Source of the DNA: an uncultured Shewanella sp.
GTDB taxonomy: Bacteria; Pseudomonadota; Gammaproteobacteria; Enterobacterales; Shewanellaceae
Direction of reading: 5' to 3'
Assembly (NCBI RefSeq): GCF_947491715.1
Contig: NZ_CANLKR010000006.1
Coordinates: forward strand, 83,225 to 147,224
DNA length: 64,000 nt
Part shown: piece after piece, positions 29,993-39,484 of the stretch
Layout: each line of letters opens with the position of its first letter
How positions within the stretch are numbered: position 1 is the stretch's first letter
Translations under genes and position numbers: made by a program
Notes under the pieces: generated by a model
Told to the model about the DNA's origin: nothing
Database searches by the model: none
Seen by the model: the letters and a program-made list of their open reading frames with translations, nothing else

Positions 29993-30133
29993 ATGTTTTT
30001 TCATGGGGTGATATTTACTTTGAGTAAAAAATGAACCGTTATGCTGGCATTTAAGTTTCGTTTGATGATAAAATATCTTTCGAATCGAAACTTAATTGAA
30101 ACTTTTAGTGATAAAGGTTAATGGATTTGTACG

Positions 30134-30907
30134 ATGAATAAGCGTAATACTCAACAGCGACGACACAGCATTATTAGCTTACTGAATGAGCAAGGTGAGG
30201 TGAGTGTTGAGGCATTATCCGCTTGTTTTGATACCTCTGAGGTGACTATTCGCAAAGATTTAGCCACGTTAGAAAAAAGCGGTCTATTACTGAGGCGTTA
30301 TGGCGGCGCGGTGGCGGTACCCAATGAAGTATCTTCGCCTTTTACGGCAAAACTGTCTGCCAATAAATTATCGATAGCGAAAACCAGTGCCAAGCTCATT
30401 CAAGATCATAACCGCATTTTGATTGACAGTGGCAGTACCACTGCAGGGTTGATTTCGTTATTGAATGATAAGCGTGGTTTGCTGGTGATGACAAATTCGT
30501 TGCAGCTCGCGAATGCGATTCGAGAATTAGAAAATGAGCCCACGTTATTAATGACCGGTGGCACTTGGGATCCTCATTCAGAGTCTTTTCAAGGGCAAGT
30601 GGCCGAGCAGGTATTGCGCTCTTATAACTTTGACCAACTTTTTATTGGTGCCGATGGCATTAGCCTTGAGCGAGGAACGACCACCTTTAATGAATTAACG
30701 GGGTTGAGCCAAGTCATGGCGGAAGTTTCTCGTGAAGTGATTGTGATGTTGGAGTCTGAAAAATTGGGCCGTAGGATCCCAAATACAGAATTATCTTGGG
30801 ACAGTATCGATGTTCTAGTGACTGATGATCGCATTGCCCCTGAGGTTGTCGAGACGATAACTCAGCAGGGAGTTAAAGTGCTTTTAGCACCTTATCTTTC
30901 AGAATAA
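30134..30907 (+). CDS. DeoR-family transcriptional regulator beside glmS
   Basis: This 257-residue protein has an N-terminal DeoR helix-turn-helix (R-R-H-S-I-I-S-L-L-N-E-Q-G, then V-T-I-R-K-D-L-A-T-L-E) and a C-terminal sugar-phosphate-binding DeoRC domain with I-D-S-G-S-T-T, L-M-T-G-G and I-G-A-D-G-I. It lies 86 bases upstream of glmS on the same strand, a conserved arrangement in Shewanella and relatives, so control of amino-sugar synthesis is the likely role. The effector is not shown by sequence; glucosamine-6-phosphate is a reasonable guess. Confidence 0.88.
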   Translation: MNKRNTQQRRHSIISLLNEQGEVSVEALSACFDTSEVTIRKDLATLEKSGLLLRRYGGAVAVPNEVSSPFTAKLSANKLSIAKTSAKLIQDHNRILIDSGSTTAGLISLLNDKRGLLVMTNSLQLANAIRELENEPTLLMTGGTWDPHSESFQGQVAEQVLRSYNFDQLFIGADGISLERGTTTFNELTGLSQVMAEVSREVIVMLESEKLGRRIPNTELSWDSIDVLVTDDRIAPEVVETITQQGVKVLLAPYLSE

Positions 30908-30993
30908 ATTAATAAAATACTCCTTGGGATTAAGGCTGGTTTGCCTTGACCCTTGTTCAATTTAATAAAGCTTAAAAAAGCTAGGAAAAAATT

Positions 30994-32823
30994 ATGTGTG
31001 GAATTGTTGGCGCGGTAGCGCAAAGGGATGTGGCTGAAATTTTAGTAGAAGGATTAAAACGCCTAGAATATCGTGGTTATGATTCTGCGGGTGTGGCAGT
31101 GCTATATGAAGGAGAGTTGAAGCGCACTCGTCGCGTGGGGAAAGTGCAAGAGCTCACCGCGGCATTAGATAATGAGCCTCTAGCGGGTGGGACAGGTATT
31201 GCCCATACTCGCTGGGCAACCCATGGAGAGCCGAGTGAGCGTAATGCGCATCCTCATAAAAGCGAAGGCAATATTGCCGTCGTACATAATGGCATTATCG
31301 AAAACCACAATAAGCTGCGCGATATGCTTAAAAGTGAAGGTTATGAATTTACTTCAGATACTGACACTGAAGTGATTTGTCATTTAGTGAATCATGAACT
31401 GAAAACCCATGAGACCTTGCTACAAGCCGTTCAAGCCAGTGTTAAGCAATTAGAGGGTGCCTATGGCACTGTGGTCATCGATAGACGCGATGCCAGTCGT
31501 ATGGTCGTTGCTCGTTCGGGCAGTCCATTGGTGATAGGTTTCGGTCTCGGTGAGAACTTTGTCGCCTCCGATCAACTTGCACTATTACCGGTAACGCGTT
31601 CATTCGCTTTTTTAGAAGAAGGTGATGTGGCAGAAGTGACTCGCCGCGAAGTGATGATTTTCGATGTTAACGGTAAACCTGTTGAGCGTGAAATCAAAGA
31701 GTCTGAAGTGACCCATGATGCGGGTGATAAAGGTGAATATCGCCATTATATGCTTAAAGAAATTTATGAGCAGCCACGAGCGATTGCACATACTTTAGAA
31801 GGCCGTATTGCCGCAGGTCAAGTATTGGATAGTGCCTTTGGTGAAAATGCGGCTGATTTTCTAAAAGACATTAAGCACGTACAAATTATTGCGTGTGGCA
31901 CCAGCTATCATGCAGGCATGGCGGCGCGTTACTGGTTAGAAGATTGGGCTGGGGTTTCTTGTAATGTCGAAATTGCCTCCGAGTTTAGATATCGCAAGTC
32001 GCACTTGTTCCCTAATAGCTTGTTGATCACCATCTCTCAATCCGGTGAAACCGCCGATACCTTAGCGGCGCTGCGTCTCGCAAAAGAGATGGGTTATAAA
32101 GCCAGTTTGACCATTTGTAATGCGCCAGGGTCGTCATTAGTACGCGAATCCGACATGGCTTATATGATGAAAGCGGGCGCTGAAATTGGCGTTGCATCAA
32201 CGAAAGCCTTTACGGTGCAATTAGCAGGCTTATTAATGCTTACCGCAGCCATTGGTCGCCATAATGGCATGAGCGAGACAATGCAAACTCAGATCACCCA
32301 AAGTTTGCTCTCTATGCCTGCAAAAGTGGAGCAAGCGCTAGGGCTTGATGATGCCATTGCGGCGCTTGCTGAAGATTTTGCCGATAAACATCATGCGTTA
32401 TTTTTAGGCCGTGGCGATCAATATCCTATCGCGATGGAAGGGGCGTTAAAGCTGAAAGAAATTTCGTATATTCACGCCGAGGCGTATGCGTCTGGTGAGC
32501 TTAAACATGGTCCGTTAGCATTGATTGATGCGGATATGCCTGTGATTGTTGTAGCGCCAAATAATGAACTATTAGAAAAGCTTAAATCGAATGTGGAAGA
32601 AGTGCGTGCTCGTGGTGGCTTAATGTATGTGTTCGCCGATGTCGACGCTGAATTTGAGTCCGATGACACCATGAAAGTCATTCCTGTGCCGCATTGTGAT
32701 GAATTTATGGCACCGCTGATTTACACCATTCCTTTGCAGTTATTGTCGTATCATGTGGCACTTATTAAAGGGACTGATGTGGATCAGCCAAGAAACTTGG
32801 CCAAGTCGGTGACAGTGGAGTAG
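30994..32823 (+). CDS. glmS: Glutamine--fructose-6-phosphate aminotransferase (isomerizing)
   Basis: This 609-residue protein is the normal length. The N-terminal glutaminase has the nucleophile Cys2 in M-C-G-I-V-G-A, with R-G-Y-D-S-A-G and H-T-R-W-A-T-H-G. Two SIS domains follow (C-G-T-S-Y-H-A-G and S-Q-S-G-E-T-A-D-T), and it ends [11 protein letters not shown]. It makes glucosamine-6-phosphate, the first step toward UDP-GlcNAc. No glmS ribozyme is evident in the 86 bases upstream. Confidence 0.98.
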   Translation: MCGIVGAVAQRDVAEILVEGLKRLEYRGYDSAGVAVLYEGELKRTRRVGKVQELTAALDNEPLAGGTGIAHTRWATHGEPSERNAHPHKSEGNIAVVHNGIIENHNKLRDMLKSEGYEFTSDTDTEVICHLVNHELKTHETLLQAVQASVKQLEGAYGTVVIDRRDASRMVVARSGSPLVIGFGLGENFVASDQLALLPVTRSFAFLEEGDVAEVTRREVMIFDVNGKPVEREIKESEVTHDAGDKGEYRHYMLKEIYEQPRAIAHTLEGRIAAGQVLDSAFGENAADFLKDIKHVQIIACGTSYHAGMAARYWLEDWAGVSCNVEIASEFRYRKSHLFPNSLLITISQSGETADTLAALRLAKEMGYKASLTICNAPGSSLVRESDMAYMMKAGAEIGVASTKAFTVQLAGLLMLTAAIGRHNGMSETMQTQITQSLLSMPAKVEQALGLDDAIAALAEDFADKHHALFLGRGDQYPIAMEGALKLKEISYIHAEAYASGELKHGPLALIDADMPVIVVAPNNELLEKLKSNVEEVRARGGLMYVFADVDAEFESDDTMKVIPVPHCDEFMAPLIYTIPLQLLSYHVALIKGTDVDQPRNLAKSVTVE

Positions 32824-33168
32824 GGAGTTCATTTAAATGAGTTAAATGAACCTTTATAAGTTTTACATTCAAAAGGGAACTGGAAACGGTTCCCTTTTTT
32901 AGTTTGTGTAGTTTTAATCTGACTTTATCAAAATATGATTGTGCTGAATTCTCTGCTGAGCGGTTAATGGATGACGTGTTTTTCTGTTTTATTTTCAGTT
33001 GATATATGTAAAGTCTATGATTTTGATAAGATAAATTAACCATTAGCTTAGCTGTTATTTTAATGAGTTGAATGCTTCACATATAATATTCTAAAAATAG
33101 ACTATGAAGTTACTTAACTTTGTGTATTATGTTTTTTTTTGGGCTTTTATTGGTTTTAGGTTGTAATT
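32824..33168. other. Gene-free stretch after glmS
   Basis: It begins with an AT-rich hairpin (GTTCATTTAA pairing with TTAAATGAAC near 32827-32850) and the glmS terminator. The rest is AT-rich with no reading frame or motif I can support; it should contain the promoter for the lipoprotein gene at 33169. Confidence 0.5.
32871..32900 (+). terminator. Rho-independent terminator of glmS
   Basis: AAAAGGGAAC pairs with GTTCCCTTTT over an eight-base loop, with a T-tract on the 3' side. Confidence 0.88.
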
Positions 33169-33651
33169 TTGAGTAAGTTGATTGGGTTGTTGTCGATTTT
33201 TGTGTTATTTTCTTTAGCGAGTTGTTCTCAGGTCTTAAAAGCAGAACATGATGAAATCGCAGTAGTAAAGCCGAGCCTTAGTGAAGATAAGGTTGCAGTA
33301 AGAATTGGGTTTATAGGTAAATGGTTATCAAAGCAGTCAACAAAAGGTGGGGGGTCTAGGGAAGCCATAATTAATAGGTTTGAAGATGGTCAGTATATTA
33401 TTGAAATTAAAATATTCAACTCTAGTGGCGTGTTAACGACAATCCAAAAAGAATTTGGTTTTTGGGGTGTTTCGGGGGGAGTTTATTTTACTATTCACCG
33501 TGGTTGGATTGCAGATGATCAATTATATTCTTCAGATCCAAGTGACGCGTATCATTATGATTCTTACGATATCATTGAAATATCCAATAATAAATTAAAA
33601 TATCAAAGCCTGTCAGGTGGTGATACATACACTTACTTAAAAATTAATTAG
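33169..33651 (+). CDS. Putative lipoprotein of unknown function
   Basis: This 160-residue protein has a lipoprotein signal: a hydrophobic stretch then L-A-S-C with Cys19. The start is TTG 33169 with only weak Shine-Dalgarno support. The mature part has W-L-S-K-Q-S-T-K-G-G-G-S-R-E near residue 50 and ends in beta-strands with G-D-T-Y-T-Y-L. No known domain was recognised. It stands next to a second lipoprotein gene on the same strand, with codon use and AT content unlike glmS upstream. Confidence 0.6.
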   Translation: MSKLIGLLSIFVLFSLASCSQVLKAEHDEIAVVKPSLSEDKVAVRIGFIGKWLSKQSTKGGGSREAIINRFEDGQYIIEIKIFNSSGVLTTIQKEFGFWGVSGGVYFTIHRGWIADDQLYSSDPSDAYHYDSYDIIEISNNKLKYQSLSGGDTYTYLKIN

Positions 33652-33729
33652 ATGCTTTTTTCATATAAACCAAACTATTTTTTATTTAACACTAAGGCAT
33701 TTATAATGCCTTATTTGCAGGTTATTACT

Positions 33730-34263
33730 ATGTTAAAGAAAATTACTTTACTTGTTGTTGTTTCTATAATATCTGGCTGTGCTACTTCATATAAAGCACC
33801 TCAATTTGAAGATACGGCATTGATTAAAATGGAGGGCCTTGGTACAAGCTATACCCTAACTGGCGGAGCTTCAGGGAAGGTTCTAAGTATCGGGGAGTTA
33901 GATAATGAAGGATGCATGACTAATATTGGTCAAGTGGATGCTACTGCTGTGGATGAGAATGGTTATGTTATTGTACCTGCCAATAAAGAAATTGGGATGA
34001 TATTATTTAAGTATAAAGGTAATGCAAATTGTAAGATATCAATCGTCATAACACTAAAGAATAATGACAAATATGAGTTGAACTTTGTTGAAAAATCGAG
34101 AACTAAAGTTGTGGTGAAAGAAGGAGGAGGTTTTGATATTAAATATATAAAAGGACCAATGTTGTGTGAGTTAGATGTTGTGTCCAGCCATGAAGAAAAA
34201 GTAGCATTTGTAACTTTAGAGCAAAACCTTTTTAGTGTGTGTAAGTCAGTTGGGGTCAAATAA
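33730..34263 (+). CDS. Putative lipoprotein of unknown function
   Basis: This 177-residue protein is predicted when the start is set at ATG 33730, which gives a clean lipoprotein signal M-L-K-K-I-T-L-L-V-V-V-S-I-I-S-G-C (Cys17). A longer frame opening at 33652 would add 26 residues ahead of that signal and is unlikely. The mature part contains four more Cys (in E-G-C-M, N-C-K, L-C-E and V-C-K), possibly two disulfides. The function is unknown. It is convergent with the phosphoesterase gene. Confidence 0.62.
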   Translation: MLKKITLLVVVSIISGCATSYKAPQFEDTALIKMEGLGTSYTLTGGASGKVLSIGELDNEGCMTNIGQVDATAVDENGYVIVPANKEIGMILFKYKGNANCKISIVITLKNNDKYELNFVEKSRTKVVVKEGGGFDIKYIKGPMLCELDVVSSHEEKVAFVTLEQNLFSVCKSVGVK

Positions 34264-34286
34264 AGAGAGTTGAACAAACCCTCTTT
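34262..34286. terminator. Possible bidirectional terminator
   Basis: AAAGAGAG can pair with CCCTCTTT (one mismatch) over a nine-base loop and is followed by ATTTAT. It lies between convergent genes. Confidence 0.45.
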
Positions 34287-34317
34287 ATTTATAAACCTTT
34301 GAGTTTAAAAGTATGCT

Positions 34318-35934
34318 TTATTGGGGTAAATATATTGGGTTTGAATAGAACCAAAGATCGCTCCAAGCCATCTCTTCTGTATTGGTGAAGCCTGTTTTGG
34401 CGGTATCGACAATGGGGTTACCTTGTTTATCAACAAACCCCGGAGTGCCTTTTGGATGATTACTCCCACGCAACCTGAGATACATACCTGTTTCAGGGGC
34501 TGTAAAAGTAAAAGACAGGAATATTTCTCCGTTATTATTAATCCAATTGTCATCTCCTCTGGCGAAGCTTTTTATGACGTAGGTGTTATCAGCAAAAGGT
34601 TTATTAAAGTCACTATCATGCATGTTTTTCAATGTGCTGGTTGTTCCTGCAATAACATCAATAAAGGCTAAATCTGGTGCATCTTTGCGGTTATTAAATG
34701 CGGGTATTGTCGTGTTGATTGTCACTGTTATTTCTTGATTTTTCGTAATATTGAGTTGCTCTCCCATTGTGGCTGTCATATCAGAAGTGCTGACATTAAA
34801 ATCCAGACTTGAAATGAGATCGCCGTGTACAACAAAGCTATTACCCCCTTTAATGGCGGAAATAATCCCTGTTTCACTTTCTTCTTCTAAAAAGTAGTGG
34901 GTTTTAGCATATTCGTTGGGCCAAAAATCATTATATAGACTGTGGAAATCACTACTGCTTAAAATTGAAAATTGTCTGCCTTCACTTAAAAGTGCATCCC
35001 AAACACCGCCTAGTCTTGCTGTCATATAATCAAATCCACCATAGGTGCGGCCGTGGTAGGCAACCCCGTAATCATTATAATCAGTTAATGTAATAGGGGC
35101 ATTTTGTGCATATTTCCCTCTAGCATCGACATCGCGTTGATGCCCTGGTGCGCCTTCCATGCCAATAAAGGTATGGGGGGCTGCATTGTGAAAGTGACGA
35201 ATATCTTCAATGGTGACTTTATGCTTACGTGATGGGTGATTAAAGATATAAAATGCTTGTTCACTAAAATTATTTTCTAGTTCTGTGACAGCCTGTAAGC
35301 TGTATTCTAATGTCTTTTCGTTGTCGAATGCGTTACCTTTAGCATATCGATTATGGAAATCAATTAAGGCTTCTTGATTACCATTATCCAAAATTAACAA
35401 GGTAGCGTGTTCGTTGGTATAAGGTATAGTCCATTCCATTCCTTGAAATAAGTATTGACCTTTAAGTAAAGTGCCTCGGTATTTTTCAATGTGCGTGTAT
35501 TGAGTATTGATGATAGCGCCCCGATCAGTGAGGGCCTTGTCATTAGGGTAAACTTGTTTTGCGTAGTCATGGCTATGAGGTTCAATGTCATCTTTAAGAT
35601 TAATAATCTCCTCATCTGTTAGTGTGATTCGAAATAAAGAGTCATTAAGCTTATAAGCTTTAAAACCACTGTGATCGGTATTGATTAAAAAGCTTGAACC
35701 AAAATCATTAAAGCCTCTGTTGAGCACTGTGGTCACTAAGTTATGGCCATCAGATGCCGTTGAATGGATATGCATATCCCCATAGATCCAGCGCCCTGTT
35801 TTTTGCTCTATTTCGGCTAATGTTGGCAGATTTTGAGAATGATGAGTGCTAGTGTTGCGGGTATTTGAGTCACAGCTAACAATACATCCTGTTAGTGCTA
35901 GAAGCAATAATTGACTTTTGATGTTGGTTTTCAT
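34318..35934 (-). CDS. Secreted/lipoprotein PHP-domain metal-dependent phosphoesterase
   Basis: This 538-residue protein has a hydrophobic leader with Cys17/Cys21 (L-T-G-C, I-V-S-C), consistent with a lipoprotein. It shows PHP-type metal ligands: G-D-M-H-I-H-S with H55 and H57, N-T-D-H-S-G, G-M-E-W-T, I-F-N-H-P-S-R and S-S-D-F-H-S. PHP enzymes use a trinuclear metal site to hydrolyse phosphoesters. The last 170 residues look like a beta-sandwich. A strong GGAGGG precedes the start. The extracytoplasmic location and large size make it different from the small PHP nucleotidases; the substrate is unknown. Confidence 0.75.
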   Translation of the reverse strand: MKTNIKSQLLLLALTGCIVSCDSNTRNTSTHHSQNLPTLAEIEQKTGRWIYGDMHIHSTASDGHNLVTTVLNRGFNDFGSSFLINTDHSGFKAYKLNDSLFRITLTDEEIINLKDDIEPHSHDYAKQVYPNDKALTDRGAIINTQYTHIEKYRGTLLKGQYLFQGMEWTIPYTNEHATLLILDNGNQEALIDFHNRYAKGNAFDNEKTLEYSLQAVTELENNFSEQAFYIFNHPSRKHKVTIEDIRHFHNAAPHTFIGMEGAPGHQRDVDARGKYAQNAPITLTDYNDYGVAYHGRTYGGFDYMTARLGGVWDALLSEGRQFSILSSSDFHSLYNDFWPNEYAKTHYFLEEESETGIISAIKGGNSFVVHGDLISSLDFNVSTSDMTATMGEQLNITKNQEITVTINTTIPAFNNRKDAPDLAFIDVIAGTTSTLKNMHDSDFNKPFADNTYVIKSFARGDDNWINNNGEIFLSFTFTAPETGMYLRLRGSNHPKGTPGFVDKQGNPIVDTAKTGFTNTEEMAWSDLWFYSNPIYLPQ

Positions 35935-36066
35935 GGCGTCCCTCCGGTAATAGTGTGGAGGAATGTAGGTGAGTTGTGTGAATCTATTATGATGTTATCG
36001 TTAATTTTTATCCTTTTATATTGATTTAGCTATATATTGCTTTGATTCAATTTTAAATTGTGAAAG

Positions 36067-36525
36067 TTAATTGGCTTTTGTACATTGATATTCCCCCACT
36101 TTGTTGAGACCAGGTTCAAGAAAGTAAGTGATAAAGCTGATCTCTTCTTCATTTGAAAAGGTGAAATATGTTAATCCAGGATTTTTTCTGTTGTCTAGAT
36201 GGCTAATGGCGGTATGTGTTTGAACATCGTATAGCATATATCCTTTTGTTAAGTTTCCCATGGATTTCGGGGTTCCAGAAAAGAGTAGTTGAAAAATATA
36301 AAAGCGGTCTTCATAAGGGGTGACGGTAGGTGTGAGATTAATACTCAATTGAGGGCTATAGCCTCTCAGTAGGTTTTGGCATAGGTAATCCCCCTCAATG
36401 ATGGTAAGTGGAACCTTATGGGTTGCAGCATTAGCTGTAGGTAGAAAAGTGGATAATATCAAAATGACAGAGAAGAATAGTGTCGATGGAAAGCATTTTT
36501 GATTTTTTCGTACTTTGTTGCCCAT
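36067..36525 (-). CDS. Secreted protein, two-cysteine paralogue family, copy 3
   Basis: This 152-residue protein has a signal peptide (hydrophobic residues about 16-30, then T-A-N-A-A). The mature domain begins I-E-G-D-Y-L-C and ends E-Y-Q-C-T-K-A-N, matching the two genes upstream: a first Cys after G-x-Y, a strand F-Y-x-F-x-L-x-F-S-G, G-Y-M-L-Y-D, a strand with Y-F-x-F, A/I-x-Y-F, and a last Cys. The two Cys probably form a disulfide closing a small beta-barrel. No Shine-Dalgarno sequence stands out. The function is unknown. Confidence 0.65.
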   Translation of the reverse strand: MGNKVRKNQKCFPSTLFFSVILILSTFLPTANAATHKVPLTIIEGDYLCQNLLRGYSPQLSINLTPTVTPYEDRFYIFQLLFSGTPKSMGNLTKGYMLYDVQTHTAISHLDNRKNPGLTYFTFSNEEEISFITYFLEPGLNKVGEYQCTKAN

Positions 36526-36603
36526 AGGACTGACTCACAATGTGATAACGATAAGAGATCTAATAGTGAGTTTAGTGTGCGATATTCATTGTGTAAAATA
36601 AGT

Positions 36604-37092
36604 TTATTGTGCTTTTTTATTATCAGGAGTGGTGAGTTTTTCACAATAAGCTTGACCCATTGAATCTGTAAATTTATTAATAAAATAAGCACTAAACTTA
36701 ACGGGCTTGTTTTCAAAGATGTTAAATTCAACCAGACCAGCACCTCTAATGCGGCTATCTATTTGATTTTCTAAATAACCAATGCCTGTGAGTTTTTGTG
36801 TATCAACAATCATGTAACCAATGGCGTTACTAAACACCTTTTTCCCATCATTAAGGAGGTTGTCGGCATTACCTGAAAAGTAGATATTGTAGGTATAAAA
36901 ACGTTTGTTGTCGTCAATATGTTGGGGATTCTCAATGAGGGTGAGCTTTCTTTTTATTTTTACTTTAGCGCCTTGGCAAACATACTGGCCAGCGATAATA
37001 TTTTTGATTTCTACTGCATTAACACTTGTGCAGTGCAGCACCAGTAGAGTGAAGATAGTAGCAATTGAATAATATTGACTTAAAAATCTCAT
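36604..37092 (-). CDS. Secreted protein, two-cysteine paralogue family, copy 2
   Basis: This 162-residue protein has a signal peptide (to about residue 26) and a mature domain with I-A-G-Q-Y-V-C, F-Y-T-Y-N-I-Y-F-S-G-N, N-A-I-G-Y-M-I-V-D-T, N-Q-I-D-S-R-I-R-G-A-G and Q-A-Y-C-E-K. It is clearly paralogous to the gene at 37178 and, more distantly, to that at 36067. GGGAAG precedes the start. It is probably periplasmic, with one disulfide. No family name is known to me. Confidence 0.68.
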   Translation of the reverse strand: MRFLSQYYSIATIFTLLVLHCTSVNAVEIKNIIAGQYVCQGAKVKIKRKLTLIENPQHIDDNKRFYTYNIYFSGNADNLLNDGKKVFSNAIGYMIVDTQKLTGIGYLENQIDSRIRGAGLVEFNIFENKPVKFSAYFINKFTDSMGQAYCEKLTTPDNKKAQ

Positions 37093-37177
37093 TTTACTTC
37101 CCTTGGAGACCGTTTTTTATCAACATAACCTACTTTAAAGCGGAGAGTAAAGAGCAAACTATTGTATTTAAAAATAA

Positions 37178-37732
37178 TTACTTAATTTGCTGATGAATAT
37201 GGTTGTCTTTTTGTTTTGTACATAAATTTGAACCGACTCGGTTTTCTGATCTATCAATAAAATAGGCTTCAAATGTGACTTGGTTTTGACTCGATAGTTT
37301 GAAATATAGCACACCTACGCCTTCAATTTGACTGTCAACTTGATTCCTCATATAACCAGAAGCTGTTTGGCGCTTAGTGTCAAAAATCATATAACCTGTG
37401 GAATTACTGTATACGCGTTTGTTCCCTGCTGTCAGGTATAAAGTAAAACTGTAAAATCCTTCCTCTGTTGGAGATATTTTCTCATCTTCAATAATTTTAA
37501 GTTTTCTTAAATGTCCGCCTTGCATATTAGTGCAATGATATTGGCCTTCAATCGATGGCCCTTCAATGAGTGTTTTTTTTACTGGAAGCCTATCAGGTTT
37601 CTGTGGCATGCTTGTTTCTGTTTTTGGAGCGTCTGTATCTGCTGCATAGGCATAAGGCAAACTCACTATTCCTACACTTATAATGCTAGTGTAAATCAGG
37701 TTAACGGCTATGAGTTTGTTTAGAAAAAACAT
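37178..37732 (-). CDS. Secreted protein, two-cysteine paralogue family, copy 1
   Basis: This 184-residue protein has a signal peptide (about residues 10-30, ending A-Y-A-A-D), then a Pro/Lys-rich linker and the shared domain I-E-G-Q-Y-H-C, F-Y-S-F-T-L-Y-L, N-S-T-G-Y-M-I-F-D-T, N-Q-V-D-S-Q-I-E-G-V-G and G-S-N-L-C-T-K. GGAG precedes the start by five bases. It heads a run of three same-strand copies with gaps of 80-90 bases. Confidence 0.68.
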   Translation of the reverse strand: MFFLNKLIAVNLIYTSIISVGIVSLPYAYAADTDAPKTETSMPQKPDRLPVKKTLIEGPSIEGQYHCTNMQGGHLRKLKIIEDEKISPTEEGFYSFTLYLTAGNKRVYSNSTGYMIFDTKRQTASGYMRNQVDSQIEGVGVLYFKLSSQNQVTFEAYFIDRSENRVGSNLCTKQKDNHIHQQIK

Positions 37733-37874
37733 ACTTACTCCTTTATATATACCTGTCGTTCAAATCTATCTAATGAACATGTTTAAATTGGTGTCGATCC
37801 ACTGTTAACTTTATTTTAGCCTGTAAAATAGAATAACCCTAGATTGTTTACAGAGCTCCTTTTAAGGAAATGAC

Positions 37875-38306
37875 ATGAATGTCATAGAATTAGCCATAGA
37901 TATAGCATTGAAAAGTCATAGAGGCCAAGTAGATAAAGCGGGCAAGCCTTATATTTTGCATCCCCTTCGTTTGATGGAAAAAATGGAAACCGATGAAGAA
38001 AAAGTTGTCGCGGTGTTGCACGATGTACTAGAGGATTCAACATTGACGGCAAGCGAGCTCATGAAATTGGGGGTACCGGATCACGCTGTACAGGCTATAG
38101 CCTGTTTAACTAAACAATTAGGTGAAAAGTATGATGATTACCTTAACAAAGTTTTAAGTAATACACTTGCCGTAAAAGTGAAACGGGCAGATTTAGAAGA
38201 TAATATGAATATTTTGAGATTAAACGCTATTACAGATAATGATCTGAGTCGTCTTCAACAATATCATCGAGCTTGGAAAATGTTGTCAGGACAGTCAGAT
38301 TATTAG
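37875..38306 (+). CDS. Small SpoT/RelA-like HD-domain hydrolase
   Basis: This 143-residue stand-alone HD domain has ligands matching the (p)ppGpp hydrolase half of SpoT: the Y-I-L-H-P-L-R block with H29, V-L-H-D-V-L-E-D with H49 and D50, and V-K-R-A-D-L-E-D-N with D106. No synthetase domain is present. Such proteins resemble small alarmone hydrolases (Mesh1-type), but many in this group act on other nucleotides. AAGGA precedes the start. Its last four bases overlap the end of the convergent gene. Confidence 0.78.
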   Translation: MNVIELAIDIALKSHRGQVDKAGKPYILHPLRLMEKMETDEEKVVAVLHDVLEDSTLTASELMKLGVPDHAVQAIACLTKQLGEKYDDYLNKVLSNTLAVKVKRADLEDNMNILRLNAITDNDLSRLQQYHRAWKMLSGQSDY

Positions 38307-39451
38307 AACGTCACAATACTTGCTAATTTTCTTTGATTTTTATTGATTTGAATAATATAAATATTCTTATTGGGAATATTACTATTGTGAAAGCTGATGT
38401 CGCCGCTTGCGCCAGTATGTGGGCGAAGAGTGGGGAGGAATTGTATGAGTTGTCGCTGCTTATCGCCCTTGGATTGCGCTAATAATTCAGCTGCTAGCAT
38501 GGTGGCATCGTATCCCAGGGCGGTAAAAGCATTTTTAGGGCGGGTGTTATATTTATTTTGGTAATGTTTAATAAAAGTTTGAGTCGGAGCTGATGTACCA
38601 TCTGGTGATAGAAAAGCGTGTGTGGTAAAAAACACATCGCTTAATGGTGTATTGCCATTAACCAAAGTGTCAGAGTCAAAACCGTCTGCGCTGATAATAG
38701 GCTCATCAAATCCGTGTTGTCTTAAGTTATGAATAATGTCTAGTGATTTTGGGACGCCAGAGGCAAAATAAATAGCCTCTGCATTCTTCTTTACTGGAAG
38801 GATTTGAGTGATTAGCTTATCCATGTTGAGCGTATCAGGAGAGAAACTGACTTTGGAGATAACTTGACCTTTTAAGAGTTGAAGCTCTTTAATAAAGGTA
38901 TCGCTAGCATTCAGGGCGTATTGCATTTGTGTGTTTTCAATCACTATGATTTTTTTAGCATGTAAGGTCTGCACTGTAAATTTTGCAGCCGCTTTTCCTT
39001 GCATGGCATCGGTATAGCAAGCGAGGATTAAATTTTCAGGGTATTGTTTAGCGAGTTTACCCGCAGTCGCCCCTGCCGTAATGAACAACTTATGATTGTT
39101 AACCACACTTGGCATCGCAGCTTGTAAGAGGTTATCATCAACGAGTCCGGTGATGATGTCTATATTGGTCATTTTGGCTAGCTGTTGACTCAGTTTTGCG
39201 GTGACATTGGTAGATGATTGAGTATTAAAGACTTTCAATTTTACTGGGTGTCCTGATATACCACCTTGAGCATTAATGTCTTCAATGGCTAATTGTGCCC
39301 CTTTCAGTGCTGGGATCCCCAATTGAGATAAGGCACCATTTTGACTATAAAGTGAGCCAATATAGAGGGTTTCTTTAACGGAAGACAAACTGCTTGTTTG
39401 ATAAAAGAGAAAAAAAAGTGTGAGAAATAGGGTGAATGTTTTTTGTCTCAT
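38303..39451 (-). CDS. Periplasmic amino-acid-type substrate-binding protein
   Basis: This 382-residue protein has a signal peptide (residues 5-22) and a type I periplasmic-binding fold like LivJ/LivK and the Peripla_BP_6 family: L-Y-I-G-S-L-Y-S-Q-N-G near residue 29, G-A-Q-L-A-I-E-D-I-N-A-Q-G-G-I-S-G, and T-A-L-G-Y-D-A-T-M-L-A near residue 305. No ABC permease or ATPase genes adjoin, so it may serve a sensor or a distant transporter. A second exported protein is encoded 33 bases upstream on the same strand, which suggests they work together. The ligand is unknown. Confidence 0.8.
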   Translation of the reverse strand: MRQKTFTLFLTLFFLFYQTSSLSSVKETLYIGSLYSQNGALSQLGIPALKGAQLAIEDINAQGGISGHPVKLKVFNTQSSTNVTAKLSQQLAKMTNIDIITGLVDDNLLQAAMPSVVNNHKLFITAGATAGKLAKQYPENLILACYTDAMQGKAAAKFTVQTLHAKKIIVIENTQMQYALNASDTFIKELQLLKGQVISKVSFSPDTLNMDKLITQILPVKKNAEAIYFASGVPKSLDIIHNLRQHGFDEPIISADGFDSDTLVNGNTPLSDVFFTTHAFLSPDGTSAPTQTFIKHYQNKYNTRPKNAFTALGYDATMLAAELLAQSKGDKQRQLIQFLPTLRPHTGASGDISFHNSNIPNKNIYIIQINKNQRKLASIVTF

Positions 39452-39484
39452 ATTATTTTTTTCTCATTTTTTATTTAATCGGTT

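Noticed and set aside
30908..30993. glmS ribozyme upstream of glmS
   Set aside because: The gap is only 86 bases, too short for the ribozyme, and the element belongs to Gram-positive bacteria.
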